From: Robinsoniella sp.
GTDB lineage: Bacteria; Bacillota; Clostridia; Lachnospirales; Lachnospiraceae
Direction: 5' to 3'
Assembly (NCBI GenBank): GCA_023664735.1
Contig: JAMPFB010000001.1
Coordinates: 251,590-315,589, forward strand
Length of the DNA: 64,000 nucleotides
Below the pieces are notes generated by a model, which saw only the letters and a list, made by a program, of their open reading frames with translations, was not told the origin of the DNA and searched no databases. A program made the position numbers and the translations under genes. How positions within the stretch are numbered: the stretch's first letter is position 1; the number at the start of each line of letters is the position of its first letter. This document shows positions 16,782-25,692 of the stretch, in pieces.

Positions 16782-19700
16782 ATGGCATTTACTCATCTTC
16801 ATGTCCATACGGAATATTCTCTGTTGGATGGCTCCAATAAAATAAAGGAATGTGTGAAGCGTGTAAAGGAGCTTGGCATGGATAGTGTGGCAATTACTGA
16901 CCATGGTGTCATGTTTGGCGTCATTGACTTTTACAGGGCGGCAAAGGAACAGGGGATTCGTCCTATTATTGGCTGTGAAGTGTATGTTGCGCCAAATTCC
17001 CGGTTTGATAAGGAGCTGACAGGCGGGGAGGATAGGTACTATCATCTGGTGCTGCTAGCGGAAAATAACACTGGTTATGCTAATCTGATGCGGATTGTCA
17101 GCAGGGGATTTACGGAAGGATATTATTATAAGCCCCGTGTGGACATGGAAGTGCTAAATCAATATCATGAGGGGATTATTGCTCTTTCGGCATGTCTTGC
17201 CGGGGAGGTGCAGAGATATATTTCCAAAGGGCTCATTGAGGAGGCAAAAAAGTCCGCCCTGAAATATGAGAAATGCTTTGGCAAAGGAAATTATTTTCTG
17301 GAGCTTCAGGACCATGGCATACCGGAACAGCGAACGGTGAATATGGCGCTTTTGCAGATGAGCAGGGAGCTTCAAATCCCTTTAGTGGTTACGAATGATG
17401 TGCATTATACTTATGCGGAGGACGAAAAGCCCCATGACATCCTTCTGTGCATCCAAACTGGAAAAAAGCTGGCAGATGAAGACCGGATGCGTTATGAGGG
17501 AGGACAATATTACATAAAAAGCGAAGAGGAAATGAAAAAACTTTTCCCCTATGCGCTGGAAGCTTTGGAAAATACCCATAAGATAGCAGAGCGCTGTCAG
17601 GTGGAAATTGAATTTGGGAAGACCAAGCTGCCTCATTATGAAGTGCCAAAAGGCTATACGTCTTATACTTATTTGGAAAAGCTTTGCTATGACGGACTTT
17701 TGTTCCGCTATGGCTCTAAAGAAATAAAAAACTCGAAGGAATTTATTTTTTCTCCTGCTCAGAATGAAGGGGAAATTGACTGGAGCAACCCAAAAAACAA
17801 AGAAAAGTTAAAAGAAGATTCAACTTTGGGGGAACTGGAGGAGAGGCTGGAATATGAATTGTCAACCATTGAAAAAATGGGCTATGTGGACTATTTCCTG
17901 ATTGTCTGGGACTTTATCAATTATTCCAAGGAGCATGATATTATTGTAGGACCGGGGCGTGGCTCGGCAGCAGGAAGCATTGTTTCTTACTGTTTGAAAA
18001 TTACTGACATAGACCCGATTAAATATCAACTGTTATTTGAAAGGTTCCTAAATCCGGAGCGTGTGTCCATGCCGGATATTGATATTGATTTCTGCTTTGA
18101 AAGAAGGCAGGAGGTCATTGATTATGTGGGAGAAAAATATGGACATGAAAAGGTAGTGCAGATTGTTACCTTTGGTACTATGGCGGCAAAGGGAGTCATC
18201 CGTGATGTGGGAAGGGTAATGGATTTGCCTTACAGTTATGTGGATTCTATTGCTAAAATGATACCGAATGAGTTAAACATTACCATTGCCAAAGCGCTGG
18301 AAATGAATCCGGAGTTCCGTTCCCTTTATGAAAGCGATGAACAGGTACATTATTTAATTGATATGTGCAAAAGGCTGGAGGGGCTTCCAAGGCATACCTC
18401 CATGCATGCGGCAGGCGTTGTTATCTGCCCGAAGGCGGCGGACGAATTTGTCCCCCTGTCAAGAGGGTCTGACGGCTCCATAACCACACAGTTTACCATG
18501 ACTACCTTGGAGGAGCTGGGACTTCTAAAGATGGATTTTTTAGGGCTTCGTACATTAACTGTAATTCAGAATGCCCTGAAGCTGGTTGAAAAGAGCAGCG
18601 GACTTTCCATTGATATGAGTAAGATTGATTATAATGATAAAAAAGTACTTGATTATATCGGAACAGGAAGGACGGAAGGAGTGTTCCAGATTGAAAGCGC
18701 CGGCATGAAGGTATTTATGAAGGAGTTAAAGCCTCAGTCTTTGGAAGATATTATTGCAGGAATTTCCTTATACCGGCCGGGGCCTATGGATTTCATTCCG
18801 AAATATATTCATGGGAAGAACCATCCGGATCAGGTTGTCTATTCCTGCCCCCAGCTAGAGCCTATTTTAAAGCCTACTTATGGCTGTATCGTATATCAGG
18901 AACAGGTTATGCAGATTGTAAGGGATTTAGGTGGGTATACTTTAGGAAGAAGCGACCTTGTGCGTCGTGCCATGAGCAAGAAAAAGCAGGCCGTCATGGA
19001 AAAGGAGCGGGCGAACTTTATTTTTGGAAACAAAGAAGAAGGAGTTCCCGGCTGTATTCAAAATGGCATTTCTGAAAAAGTGGCAGGGCAGATTTATGAT
19101 GATATGATGGATTTTGCCAAATATGCTTTTAACAAATCCCATGCGGCAGCCTATGCGGTTGTTTCTTATCAGACTGCATGGTTAAAATACTATTATCCGG
19201 TGGAGTTCATGGCGGCTCTTTTAACCTCCGTGATTGATAATGCGGGAAAGGTGGCGGAATATATTCTCACAAGCAGAAGCATGGGCATCCGTATACTGCC
19301 GCCGGATGTAAATGAAGGGGAGAAGAATTTTTCCGTAAAGGATGGCGCTATTTGTTTTGCCCTTACAGCAATAAAAGGCGTAGGGCGCCCTATCATCGAA
19401 TCCATTGTGGCGGAAAGGAAAGCAAGAGGCAGGTTTTCGGATTTAAATGATTTCATTACCCGGATGTCGGATTCTCAGTTAAACAAAAGGGTATTGGAAA
19501 ATTTCATTAAGGCAGGAGCCTTTGACTGCTTTGAGGGTACGAGAAAACAGCTTATGGCTGTATACAACCAGATTTACGACCATATTATTAAGGATAAGAA
19601 AAACACTATGGCGGGGCAGATGACATTGTTTGATCTGGCAAGTGAGGAAGAAAAGGAAACCTTTTCCATAAAGCTGCCGGACGTGGGAGAATATGAAAAA

Positions 19701-20336
19701 GAAACAATGCTTGCTTTTGAAAAGGAAGTGATTGGTGTTTATGTAAGCGGACATCCTTTGGAAGAATATGAAAGCTTTTGGAGGAAACATATTACGGCTA
19801 CCACAGGGGAATTTTTATTAGAGGAAGAAACCGGGCTTGTAAAGCTGGAGGACGGAAAAGAAGTAACAGTAGGAGGGCTGATTTCAGATAAGAAAATCAA
19901 GTATACGAAAAATGACAAGATTATGGCATTTTTAACTTTGGAGGATTTGATTGGCAGCATTGAGGTGATTGTTTTTCCGAACACTTATGAACAATACAGC
20001 GGACTTCTTATAGAGGATAAAAAGGTATTCCTTACCGGAAAGGTAAGTCTGGAGGAAGATAAGGACGGAAAGCTTATTTGCAGAAAGATTGTGGGATTTG
20101 ATGAAATCGGAAGAAAGCTGTGGATTAAGTTTCCGGACAAGGAGGCTTTTGAGGCTGCAGAAGAAGAGCTTTATGGAATGCTTTCAGAATCGGAAGGCAG
20201 GGATGGAATCATTATTTACGTGGAAAAAGAGAGAGGAAGAAAGGAGCTTCCTAAAAATCAGAACGTACATGCTGACAGGGTTTTGCTTGGTAGGTTGATG
20301 GAACGATTTGGGAAGGAGAATGTGGTGTTAGTTTGA
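16782..20336 (+). CDS. dnaE: DNA polymerase III subunit alpha (DnaE)
   Basis: A 1184-residue C-family replicative polymerase. The PHP domain (1-~200) starts HLHVHTEYSLLDG, with ITDHGVMFGV. The palm holds the catalytic aspartates in PDIDIDFCFERR (about 430-441). A helix-hairpin-helix and C-terminal OB fold (VTVGGLISDKKIKYTKNDK, about 1030-1100) are seen. Clostridia usually have both PolC and a DnaE of this size; DnaE extends primers before PolC or acts in error-prone repair. AGGAAGAAAAA precedes the ATG. Confidence 0.95.
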   Translation: MAFTHLHVHTEYSLLDGSNKIKECVKRVKELGMDSVAITDHGVMFGVIDFYRAAKEQGIRPIIGCEVYVAPNSRFDKELTGGEDRYYHLVLLAENNTGYANLMRIVSRGFTEGYYYKPRVDMEVLNQYHEGIIALSACLAGEVQRYISKGLIEEAKKSALKYEKCFGKGNYFLELQDHGIPEQRTVNMALLQMSRELQIPLVVTNDVHYTYAEDEKPHDILLCIQTGKKLADEDRMRYEGGQYYIKSEEEMKKLFPYALEALENTHKIAERCQVEIEFGKTKLPHYEVPKGYTSYTYLEKLCYDGLLFRYGSKEIKNSKEFIFSPAQNEGEIDWSNPKNKEKLKEDSTLGELEERLEYELSTIEKMGYVDYFLIVWDFINYSKEHDIIVGPGRGSAAGSIVSYCLKITDIDPIKYQLLFERFLNPERVSMPDIDIDFCFERRQEVIDYVGEKYGHEKVVQIVTFGTMAAKGVIRDVGRVMDLPYSYVDSIAKMIPNELNITIAKALEMNPEFRSLYESDEQVHYLIDMCKRLEGLPRHTSMHAAGVVICPKAADEFVPLSRGSDGSITTQFTMTTLEELGLLKMDFLGLRTLTVIQNALKLVEKSSGLSIDMSKIDYNDKKVLDYIGTGRTEGVFQIESAGMKVFMKELKPQSLEDIIAGISLYRPGPMDFIPKYIHGKNHPDQVVYSCPQLEPILKPTYGCIVYQEQVMQIVRDLGGYTLGRSDLVRRAMSKKKQAVMEKERANFIFGNKEEGVPGCIQNGISEKVAGQIYDDMMDFAKYAFNKSHAAAYAVVSYQTAWLKYYYPVEFMAALLTSVIDNAGKVAEYILTSRSMGIRILPPDVNEGEKNFSVKDGAICFALTAIKGVGRPIIESIVAERKARGRFSDLNDFITRMSDSQLNKRVLENFIKAGAFDCFEGTRKQLMAVYNQIYDHIIKDKKNTMAGQMTLFDLASEEEKETFSIKLPDVGEYEKETMLAFEKEVIGVYVSGHPLEEYESFWRKHITATTGEFLLEEETGLVKLEDGKEVTVGGLISDKKIKYTKNDKIMAFLTLEDLIGSIEVIVFPNTYEQYSGLLIEDKKVFLTGKVSLEEDKDGKLICRKIVGFDEIGRKLWIKFPDKEAFEAAEEELYGMLSESEGRDGIIIYVEKERGRKELPKNQNVHADRVLLGRLMERFGKENVVLV

Positions 20337-20376
20337 AATAGATAGGCGATTTTGGGATAGTTTAGTCTGATTTTTT

Positions 20377-20390
20377 CACAGGCTGAACTT
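20377..20390 (+). repeat. Short palindrome-arm fragment
   Basis: CACAGGCTGAACTT resembles the inside of the arm consensus GCCTGTGGGCTGAACTGTTACC, without a partner. Short enough that chance similarity cannot be excluded. Confidence 0.35.
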
Positions 20391-20414
20391 TTCCAATATT
20401 TTGCATAGAAAACA

Positions 20415-20443
20415 TTGAAAACCCATGGAAAATGAATTAAAAT
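20415..20443 (+). promoter_or_regulatory. Sigma-A promoter of pfkA
   Basis: TTGAAA (20415-20420), 17-bp spacer, TAAAAT (20438-20443), 28 bp before the ATG. Confidence 0.75.
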
Positions 20444-20470
20444 GAGGTAGAAAAAAGAGGAGGAGAACCC

Positions 20471-21445
20471 ATGGCAAAAGAAATGAAAACAATTGGCGTT
20501 TTAACAAGCGGCGGCGATGCACCGGGAATGAATGCGGCAATACGTGCGGTAGTAAGAAAAGGCATTGCAAACGGTGTAAAGGTAAAAGGCATAAAAAAAG
20601 GCTATCAGGGTTTGTTAAATGAAGAAATCATAGATTTGGAAAAAAAGGATGTATCGGATATCATTCAAAGAGGCGGCACCATCCTTGGAACGGCACGTTG
20701 TTCGGAGTTCCGTACGCTGGAAGGGCAGCAGGCAGGTGCAGAAGTCTGCAGAAAGCATGGGATTGACGGTGTTGTTGTAATTGGAGGGGATGGCTCCTAT
20801 AAAGGCGCTCAGGCTCTTTCCAAGCAGGGCATCAATACTATCGGCGTACCGGGAACCATCGATTTGGATATTGCCTGTACGGAATATACCATTGGCTTTG
20901 ATACGGCAATCAATACGGCAATGGATGCCATTGATAAGGTAAGGGATACTTCTTCTTCCCATGAAAGGTGCAGCATTATTGAAGTAATGGGAAGGGATGC
21001 AGGCTATATTGCATTATGGTGCGGTGTTGCCAACGGCGCCGAGGATATTCTCCTTCCGGAAAAATATGATTATAATGAGCAGAATATTATTAACAATATT
21101 ATCAATAACCGAAAAAGAGGAAAGACCCATCATATTATTATCAATGCGGAAGGTATCGGACATTCCACCTCCATGGCAAGAAGAATTGAAGCTGCTACTG
21201 GAATTGAAACGAGGGCTACTATTTTAGGCTATATGCAAAGAGGCGGCAATCCTACCTGTAAGGATCGGTTTTATGCTTCTATTATGGGAGCTTATGCGGC
21301 GGATATTTTATGCGAGGGCAAGACCAACCGGGTAGTGGGCTATCAGCATGGGGAGTTTTTGGACTTTGATATTGATGAAGCACTTGCCATGAAGAAGGAT
21401 ATTTCAGAATACCAGTATGAGGTCAGCAGGATTTTGTCTATGTAG
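20471..21445 (+). CDS. pfkA: ATP-dependent 6-phosphofructokinase
   Basis: A 324-residue glycolytic enzyme phosphorylating fructose-6-phosphate. TSGGDAPGMNAAIR is the ATP-binding N terminus and GGDGSYKGA has the Gly of ATP-type (not PPi-type, GGDDT) enzymes. The catalytic segment is PGTIDLDIACTEY near residue 127: both aspartates are kept, but the usual Asn between them (TIDND) is Leu. MGRDAGYIAL follows. RBS is GAGGAGGAG. It has its own promoter and a likely terminator at 21464-21536. Confidence 0.95.
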   Translation: MAKEMKTIGVLTSGGDAPGMNAAIRAVVRKGIANGVKVKGIKKGYQGLLNEEIIDLEKKDVSDIIQRGGTILGTARCSEFRTLEGQQAGAEVCRKHGIDGVVVIGGDGSYKGAQALSKQGINTIGVPGTIDLDIACTEYTIGFDTAINTAMDAIDKVRDTSSSHERCSIIEVMGRDAGYIALWCGVANGAEDILLPEKYDYNEQNIINNIINNRKRGKTHHIIINAEGIGHSTSMARRIEAATGIETRATILGYMQRGGNPTCKDRFYASIMGAYAADILCEGKTNRVVGYQHGEFLDFDIDEALAMKKDISEYQYEVSRILSM

Positions 21446-21463
21446 GCAGTATGCACCTTTAAG

Positions 21464-21536
21464 AACAGGCAGCAAAAGTCTTTTAAATGCTTTTTTTAAG
21501 GCAGGAAAGATTTCTGGCTGCCTGTTGTTGTATTTT
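21464..21536 (+). terminator. Probable terminator after pfkA
   Basis: Stem AACAGGCAGC / GCTGCCTGTT with a 43-base loop, then GTTGTATTTTG. The long loop makes it less certain than others here. Confidence 0.55.
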
Positions 21537-21544
21537 GTAACAAT

Positions 21545-21780
21545 TGCGAAAATCAATTTTTAATCAGGGGCGCTTGCCATAGGCACTCAGACCGGTTTCG
21601 TGCAGAGCATGTTTTCTAAAGGAGCCCTTATAAAAACGCCAGCGCTTAGCGAGGTATTTTCGAGCTTAGCACTGTTGCGTTTTTATAGAGCGAAAGCGTG
21701 GCGACGTAGAAAACATGCTCTGCACGAAACCGGTCTGAGTGCCTATGGCAAGCGTCCCTGACTGAAAATTGATTTTTGCA
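21545..21780. repeat. Palindromic element B (236 bp, 88-bp core with long complementary arms)
   Basis: Arms 21545-21618 and 21707-21780 (74 bp each) are near-perfect reverse complements. The core 21619-21706 is almost identical to that of element A and in the same orientation. The inner arms (GTGCAGAGCATGTTTTCT side) differ completely from element A, yet the outermost AAATCAATTTTTAATCAG resembles A's ends. No coding content. It lies between pfkA and the TrmH-family gene. Confidence 0.9.
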
Positions 21781-21798
21781 TGTAACAACTTCTTTGTC

Positions 21799-21827
21799 TT
21801 TACATCCAACCTTCCATCTGCTATGAT
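21799..21827 (+). promoter_or_regulatory. Promoter of the TrmH-family gene
   Basis: TTTACA (21799-21804), 17-bp spacer, TATGAT (21822-21827), about 37 bp before the ATG and just outside palindrome B. Confidence 0.7.
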
Positions 21828-21863
21828 ACACCATAAAAAGAAAATGAAACAGGTGCGAAAGCT

Positions 21864-22670
21864 ATGATTACATCAATCTCAAACAGTAAAATAAAAAATG
21901 TGATAAATCTCATAGGAAGGTCGAAAACAAGAAAAGAACAGCACTCCTTTGTAGTAGAAGGCATTAAGATGTTTCTGGAGGCTCCTTCTGAAAGGGTAAA
22001 AGAAATATATGTGTCAGAAAGCCTGTTAAAAAGAAGTCTGTCAGACAAAGGAAAATTATTTGAAAAGCTGCAGGAACTGAAATATGAAGTAGTGGCGGAT
22101 GATGTGTTTGGCAAAATGAGCGATACGAAGACGCCGCAGGGCATTTTGTGCGTGGTGGAGCAGTTTTCTTATACGCTTCCTGAAATATTAGCGCCTGCTA
22201 ATGGATTGTGGATGGTGTTAGAGGAAATACAGGATCCGGGAAATTTGGGAACTATTTTACGAACCGGGGAAGGCGCCGGAATCCATGGAGTGATTATGAC
22301 ACAAAATACGGTGGATATTTATAATTCCAAAACCATTCGGGCGACTATGGGATCCATTTACAGAGTTCCTTTTATATATGTAGAAAAGCTTCAGTTAGCA
22401 ATAGCTTACATGAAGGAATTGGGAATCAAAATCTATGCAGCCCATTTAGATGGGAGAAACTTTTATGACTATATTGATTTTAGAGAAAAAACTGCCTTTT
22501 TAATAGGAAATGAGGGAAATGGGCTGAAGGAGGAAACAGCTGAGTTAGCTAATGCTTATTTAAAGATTCCCATGGACGGAAAGGTAGAATCATTAAATGC
22601 AGGTGTTGCAGCAGCAGTTTTGATGTATGAGGCTAAGAGGCAAAGAAGTCAATTGCCTAAAATTAAATAA
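21864..22670 (+). CDS. TrmH/SpoU-family RNA 2'-O-methyltransferase
   Basis: A 268-residue SPOUT methylase. An N-terminal L30e-like substrate-binding domain (FVVEGIKMFLEA, about 25-100) precedes the catalytic domain with motif 1 IQDPGNLGTILRT, motif 2 LIGNEGNGL and motif 3 IPMDGKVESLNAGVAAAVL that form the SAM-binding trefoil knot. Targets of relatives are ribose 2'-OH groups in 23S rRNA or tRNA; which base is modified here is not decidable. The neighbour proC starts 16 bp downstream. Confidence 0.9.
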   Translation: MITSISNSKIKNVINLIGRSKTRKEQHSFVVEGIKMFLEAPSERVKEIYVSESLLKRSLSDKGKLFEKLQELKYEVVADDVFGKMSDTKTPQGILCVVEQFSYTLPEILAPANGLWMVLEEIQDPGNLGTILRTGEGAGIHGVIMTQNTVDIYNSKTIRATMGSIYRVPFIYVEKLQLAIAYMKELGIKIYAAHLDGRNFYDYIDFREKTAFLIGNEGNGLKEETAELANAYLKIPMDGKVESLNAGVAAAVLMYEAKRQRSQLPKIK

Positions 22671-22686
22671 AGAAGGAGAAAAATAT

Positions 22687-23481
22687 ATGAAAATAGGATT
22701 TATCGGGCTTGGAAATATGGCATCGGCAATGATTGGAGGAATGATTCAAAAGGAGCTTGTCAAGGCGGAGGATATACTTGGATCCGATGCAAGGCAGGAG
22801 TCAGTTGAAAGGGCTGTAGAGAAATTTGGAATTACCGGCATGGGAAAAAATACAGAGACCGCTTTTGAAAGCGATGTGCTTATTCTTTCCATAAAGCCTC
22901 AGATGTACGAAGGAGTCATTGGAGAAATCAGAGACAGCATCCGGGAAGATACAGTTATTGTAAGCATTGCGCCGGGAAAAACAATGGAATGGCTGGAAAA
23001 ACAGTTTGGAAGGAAAAGAAAGCTTGTAAGATGTATGCCAAACACTCCGGCACTGGTAGGAGAAGGTTGTACAGGTGTATGCTTCCATGAACTGGTATCA
23101 CAGGAAGAAAAAAAGAATACACTTAAGCTGCTGGAAAGCTTTAGCAAGGCAATTGAGGTGGCGGAAAATTTAATGGACGTGGTGGTAGGCATCAGCGGCA
23201 GCTCTCCCGCATATGTTTTTATGTTTATCGAAGCTATGGCGGATTCAGCAGTGGCAGACGGCATGCCCAGAAAACAGGCGTATGAATTTGCTGCTCAGGC
23301 AGTGTTGGGAAGCGCTAAAATGGTGCTGGAAACGGGAATGCATCCGGGAGAATTAAAGGATATGGTCTGTTCACCCGGAGGCACTACGATTGAGGCAGTA
23401 AAAGTACTGGAAGAAAAGGGATTACGGTCTGCAATTATAGAAGCACAGAGCGCATGTGTAAAAAAATCAAGGAGCCTGTAG
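22687..23481 (+). CDS. proC: Pyrroline-5-carboxylate reductase
   Basis: A 264-residue enzyme that reduces pyrroline-5-carboxylate to proline with NAD(P)H. The N terminus IGFIGLGNMASAMIGG is the Rossmann dinucleotide motif; SIAPGKTME and RCMPNTPALVGEG lie in the mid part; SGSSPAYVFMFIEAM and CSPGGTTIEAVKVLE complete the family signature. The ATG at 22687 has AAGGAG at 9 bp; the longer frame would overlap the preceding gene. The last codons AGC-CTG-TAG fall within a palindrome-arm fragment (23474-23494). Confidence 0.95.
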   Translation: MKIGFIGLGNMASAMIGGMIQKELVKAEDILGSDARQESVERAVEKFGITGMGKNTETAFESDVLILSIKPQMYEGVIGEIRDSIREDTVIVSIAPGKTMEWLEKQFGRKRKLVRCMPNTPALVGEGCTGVCFHELVSQEEKKNTLKLLESFSKAIEVAENLMDVVVGISGSSPAYVFMFIEAMADSAVADGMPRKQAYEFAAQAVLGSAKMVLETGMHPGELKDMVCSPGGTTIEAVKVLEEKGLRSAIIEAQSACVKKSRSL

Positions 23482-23494
23482 GCTGAACTGTTAC
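23474..23494 (+). repeat. Palindrome-arm fragment overlapping the proC stop
   Basis: GCCTGTAGGCTGAACTGTTAC is one base from the arm consensus GCCTGTGGGCTGAACTGTTAC; the TAG inside it is the proC stop codon. Confidence 0.65.
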
Positions 23495-23523
23495 TTTGTA
23501 TTAAGAAAAAATTAAGAAGATAT

Positions 23524-23552
23524 TTGACAAAAATAAATATTTCTGATATGAT
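23524..23552 (+). promoter_or_regulatory. Sigma-A promoter of the cell-wall hydrolase gene
   Basis: TTGACA (23524-23529), 17-bp spacer, TATGAT (23547-23552): consensus -35. The leader to the ATG is about 90 bases and contains the repeated words TTGAAACAAAATTGAAACAAG. Confidence 0.88.
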
Positions 23553-23646
23553 AACCCTCGAACCGGATATTTAACAATTTTGTAATAATTGAAACAAAAT
23601 TGAAACAAGATGTAACAGAGTCTAAATAAACCGGATGGAGGATATT

Positions 23647-24765
23647 ATGAAAACAAAAACAACTATGTCCAGAAAGATAATGGCATGTACATTAGCCAGC
23701 TTCTTACTGGTAAGTCGGGACAGCATAATGGTCCTTGCAGATGAAAATGAACATTTGGACACACTGACGGCAGGTGTTGCCTCTTATTTGGAAGGCGATG
23801 ATGAGGAAGTAATCGCTTACTCAGGCAATCCACAGGAGGAACAAGAGATTTCTTTTGTGGCAGGAGAGGCAGAAGCATTGGCTGAATCTGAGGCGGAGGA
23901 AGATGAGCAGACAGATATTGATTTGTTGGTTATGGCAAATGTATCCGATTCTGTCAATGTCAGGGAAGAAGCAGATGAAGAATCGGCAGTAGTGGGCAAG
24001 CTTTATAAAAACTGTGGCGGCATTATTTTAGAACAGGATGGCGCATGGACAAAGCTTCAAAGCGGAAACCTGACAGGCTGGGCAAAAAATGAATACCTGC
24101 TTTTCGGTGAAGAGGCAGCAGCCCTTAGAGAAGAGGCAGGCACTTTAAAAGCCACCATTACCACAGATGCCCTCAGGGTCAGAAAAGAAGCATCAGAGGA
24201 TGCAGGAGTGTATGGACTTGTAAAAAATGGTGAAACATTGGTGGCAGTGGAGCAGTCAGATGAATGGATAGCTGTTCAGTATGATGAAGACACGGTAGGA
24301 TATATTTCAGCAGAATTTGCCACGGTAGAGTTTACTATAGATACAGGAAAGACTACAAAAGAAATTGCAGATGAAGAACGTGCCAAGGAATTGGAAAAGC
24401 TTTCCAAGAACCGGGGCGCAGTTCCTACCAGCGTATCGGATGTGGCAGTGCTTGCTGCATTGATTCAGTGTGAAGCAGGTTCCCAGTCCTATGAAGGACA
24501 GCTTGCAGTAGGGGCGGTAGTTATGAACCGTGTAAGAAGCGGCGGCTATCCGGGAAGCATTATCGGAGTCATTACTGCACCGGGACAATTCCCGCCGGCA
24601 ACTAACGGTAAGGTTGCAGCAATTGCAGCAAGTGGTCCAAAAGCTTCCTGTATGCAGGCAGCACAGGCAGCAGTGGACGGAGCGACCAATGTTGGCGGAG
24701 CTACTCATTTCAACCGGGTAGGTTCTCATCCGGGAATCGTGATTGGATCTCATGTGTTTTGGTAA
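23647..24765 (+). CDS. Secreted SH3b-SleB-like cell wall hydrolase
   Basis: A 372-residue exported protein. A signal peptide (about 1-33) is followed by an acidic stretch, two bacterial SH3 domains (about 95-155 with SDSVNVREEADEES; about 165-225 with TDALRVRKEASEDA), a charged linker, and a C-terminal Hydrolase_2/SleB domain (about 265-372) with LIQCEAGSQSYEGQLAVGAV, carrying the catalytic Glu, and GATHFNRVG. This domain cleaves spore-cortex or vegetative peptidoglycan glycan strands. ATG 23647 has GGATGGAGG just upstream. Confidence 0.9.
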   Translation: MKTKTTMSRKIMACTLASFLLVSRDSIMVLADENEHLDTLTAGVASYLEGDDEEVIAYSGNPQEEQEISFVAGEAEALAESEAEEDEQTDIDLLVMANVSDSVNVREEADEESAVVGKLYKNCGGIILEQDGAWTKLQSGNLTGWAKNEYLLFGEEAAALREEAGTLKATITTDALRVRKEASEDAGVYGLVKNGETLVAVEQSDEWIAVQYDEDTVGYISAEFATVEFTIDTGKTTKEIADEERAKELEKLSKNRGAVPTSVSDVAVLAALIQCEAGSQSYEGQLAVGAVVMNRVRSGGYPGSIIGVITAPGQFPPATNGKVAAIAASGPKASCMQAAQAAVDGATNVGGATHFNRVGSHPGIVIGSHVFW

Positions 24766-24782
24766 AAAATAGATTATAGTGG

Positions 24783-24835
24783 AAAGGGCTTCTTAAACGG
24801 TAAGTGTAACTTGCCGGGTGGGGAGCCCTTTTTTG
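24783..24835 (+). terminator. Rho-independent terminator after the hydrolase gene
   Basis: AAAGGGCTTC pairs with GGGAGCCCTTT (one mismatch), with a nested CGGTAAG/CTTGCCG hairpin in the loop, then TTTTTT. Confidence 0.7.
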
Positions 24836-24860
24836 GTGGGAAGGTATTGGCTAAACGGAC

Positions 24861-25087
24861 GCAACAGAGGGATGAGAGGGGATTGGCTTTCCGTGTTTTT
24901 GATGGCGCTTTTCCTAAACAGCCTTGGGAAGTTGTGGATGCCGGACGGGTCGTCATATAGCGCCGTCCATGGCGCAATATGACTAAAATTGCCGTCCATG
25001 GCAATTTTCCCCTAGATATCGAAAAGGCTGTTAAGGAAAAGCGCCATCAAAAACAAGGAAGCCAATCCCCTCTCATCCCTCTGTTGC
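24861..25087. repeat. Second-type palindrome with two nested hairpins
   Basis: Left arm from GCAACAGAGGGATGAGAGG (24861) and right arm ending CCTCTCATCCCTCTGTTGC (25087) are complementary over about 70 bp, including the TTTTTGATGGCGCTTTTCCT block. The centre differs from elements A-C: hairpin 24952-24983 (GTCATAT-a-GCGCC / GGCGC-a-ATATGAC) and hairpin 24985-25008 (AAAATTGCC / GGCAATTTT) both close on the same loop GTCCAT. No coding content. It lies between the hydrolase gene and nfeD. Confidence 0.88.
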
Positions 25088-25157
25088 TGTTTTGCGGCAG
25101 GCTGTACTAGAAAAAGACTGAATTGTTTCCACAATAAAAAATTCCCTTCAAAATTCC

Positions 25158-25186
25158 TTGAATAATAAAATAATATATAGTATGAT
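25158..25186 (+). promoter_or_regulatory. Sigma-A promoter of the nfeD-SPFH operon
   Basis: TTGAAT (25158-25163), 17-bp spacer, TATGAT (25181-25186), 32 bp before the ATG; it rules out the upstream in-frame TTG as a start. Confidence 0.8.
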
Positions 25187-25217
25187 AAGTGATAACAAAA
25201 GAAAAGGGGAGAAGCAT

Positions 25218-25688
25218 ATGATGATTTTATCAAATGCAGCATCTATGGGACAGCCCGTACTTATATGGCTTATACTGCTTGTCGTCTTTATCGTAGTGGA
25301 GCTGGCTACATTGGGGCTAACGACGATTTGGTTTGCGGGCGGTGCGCTGATTGCAGCTTTGGCAGCTATGCTGGGAGCGCCGATATTTGTCCAGATTGTA
25401 CTGTTTGTTCTTGTGTCAGGCTTATTGCTGGTTTTTACAAGACCAATTGCGGTTAAGTATTTTAATAAAGACAGAATAAAGACAAATGCAGAAAGTCTTG
25501 TAGGAATGCAGGCAATTGTCATCAGTGAAATTGATAATCTGCAGGGAGCCGGAAGAGTAACTGTTAATGGTGTTGAATGGATGGGAAGAAACGTAGACAA
25601 ATCCAAGATCATACCGGTTGGTACAGTAGTTATCATCAGAGCAATTGATGGTGCAAAGCTTATTGTAGAAGAAAGAAAAGAGGATTAG
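25218..25688 (+). CDS. NfeD-family membrane protein
   Basis: A 156-residue protein with three membrane helices in the first 75 residues (WLILLVVFIVVELATLGL and following) and a C-terminal OB fold (about 90-155, with SLVGMQAIVISEID, GRVTVNGVEWMG, IPVGTVVII). NfeD proteins pair with SPFH/stomatin proteins to organise membrane microdomains; the SPFH gene follows by 4 bp, which supports this. ATG 25218 has GGGGAG upstream. Confidence 0.9.
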   Translation: MMILSNAASMGQPVLIWLILLVVFIVVELATLGLTTIWFAGGALIAALAAMLGAPIFVQIVLFVLVSGLLLVFTRPIAVKYFNKDRIKTNAESLVGMQAIVISEIDNLQGAGRVTVNGVEWMGRNVDKSKIIPVGTVVIIRAIDGAKLIVEERKED

Positions 25689-25692
25689 AAAA

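Noticed and set aside
21545..21780. Palindromes as CRISPR repeats or insertion sequences
   Set aside because: There are no regularly spaced direct repeats with spacers and no transposase frame inside or beside them.
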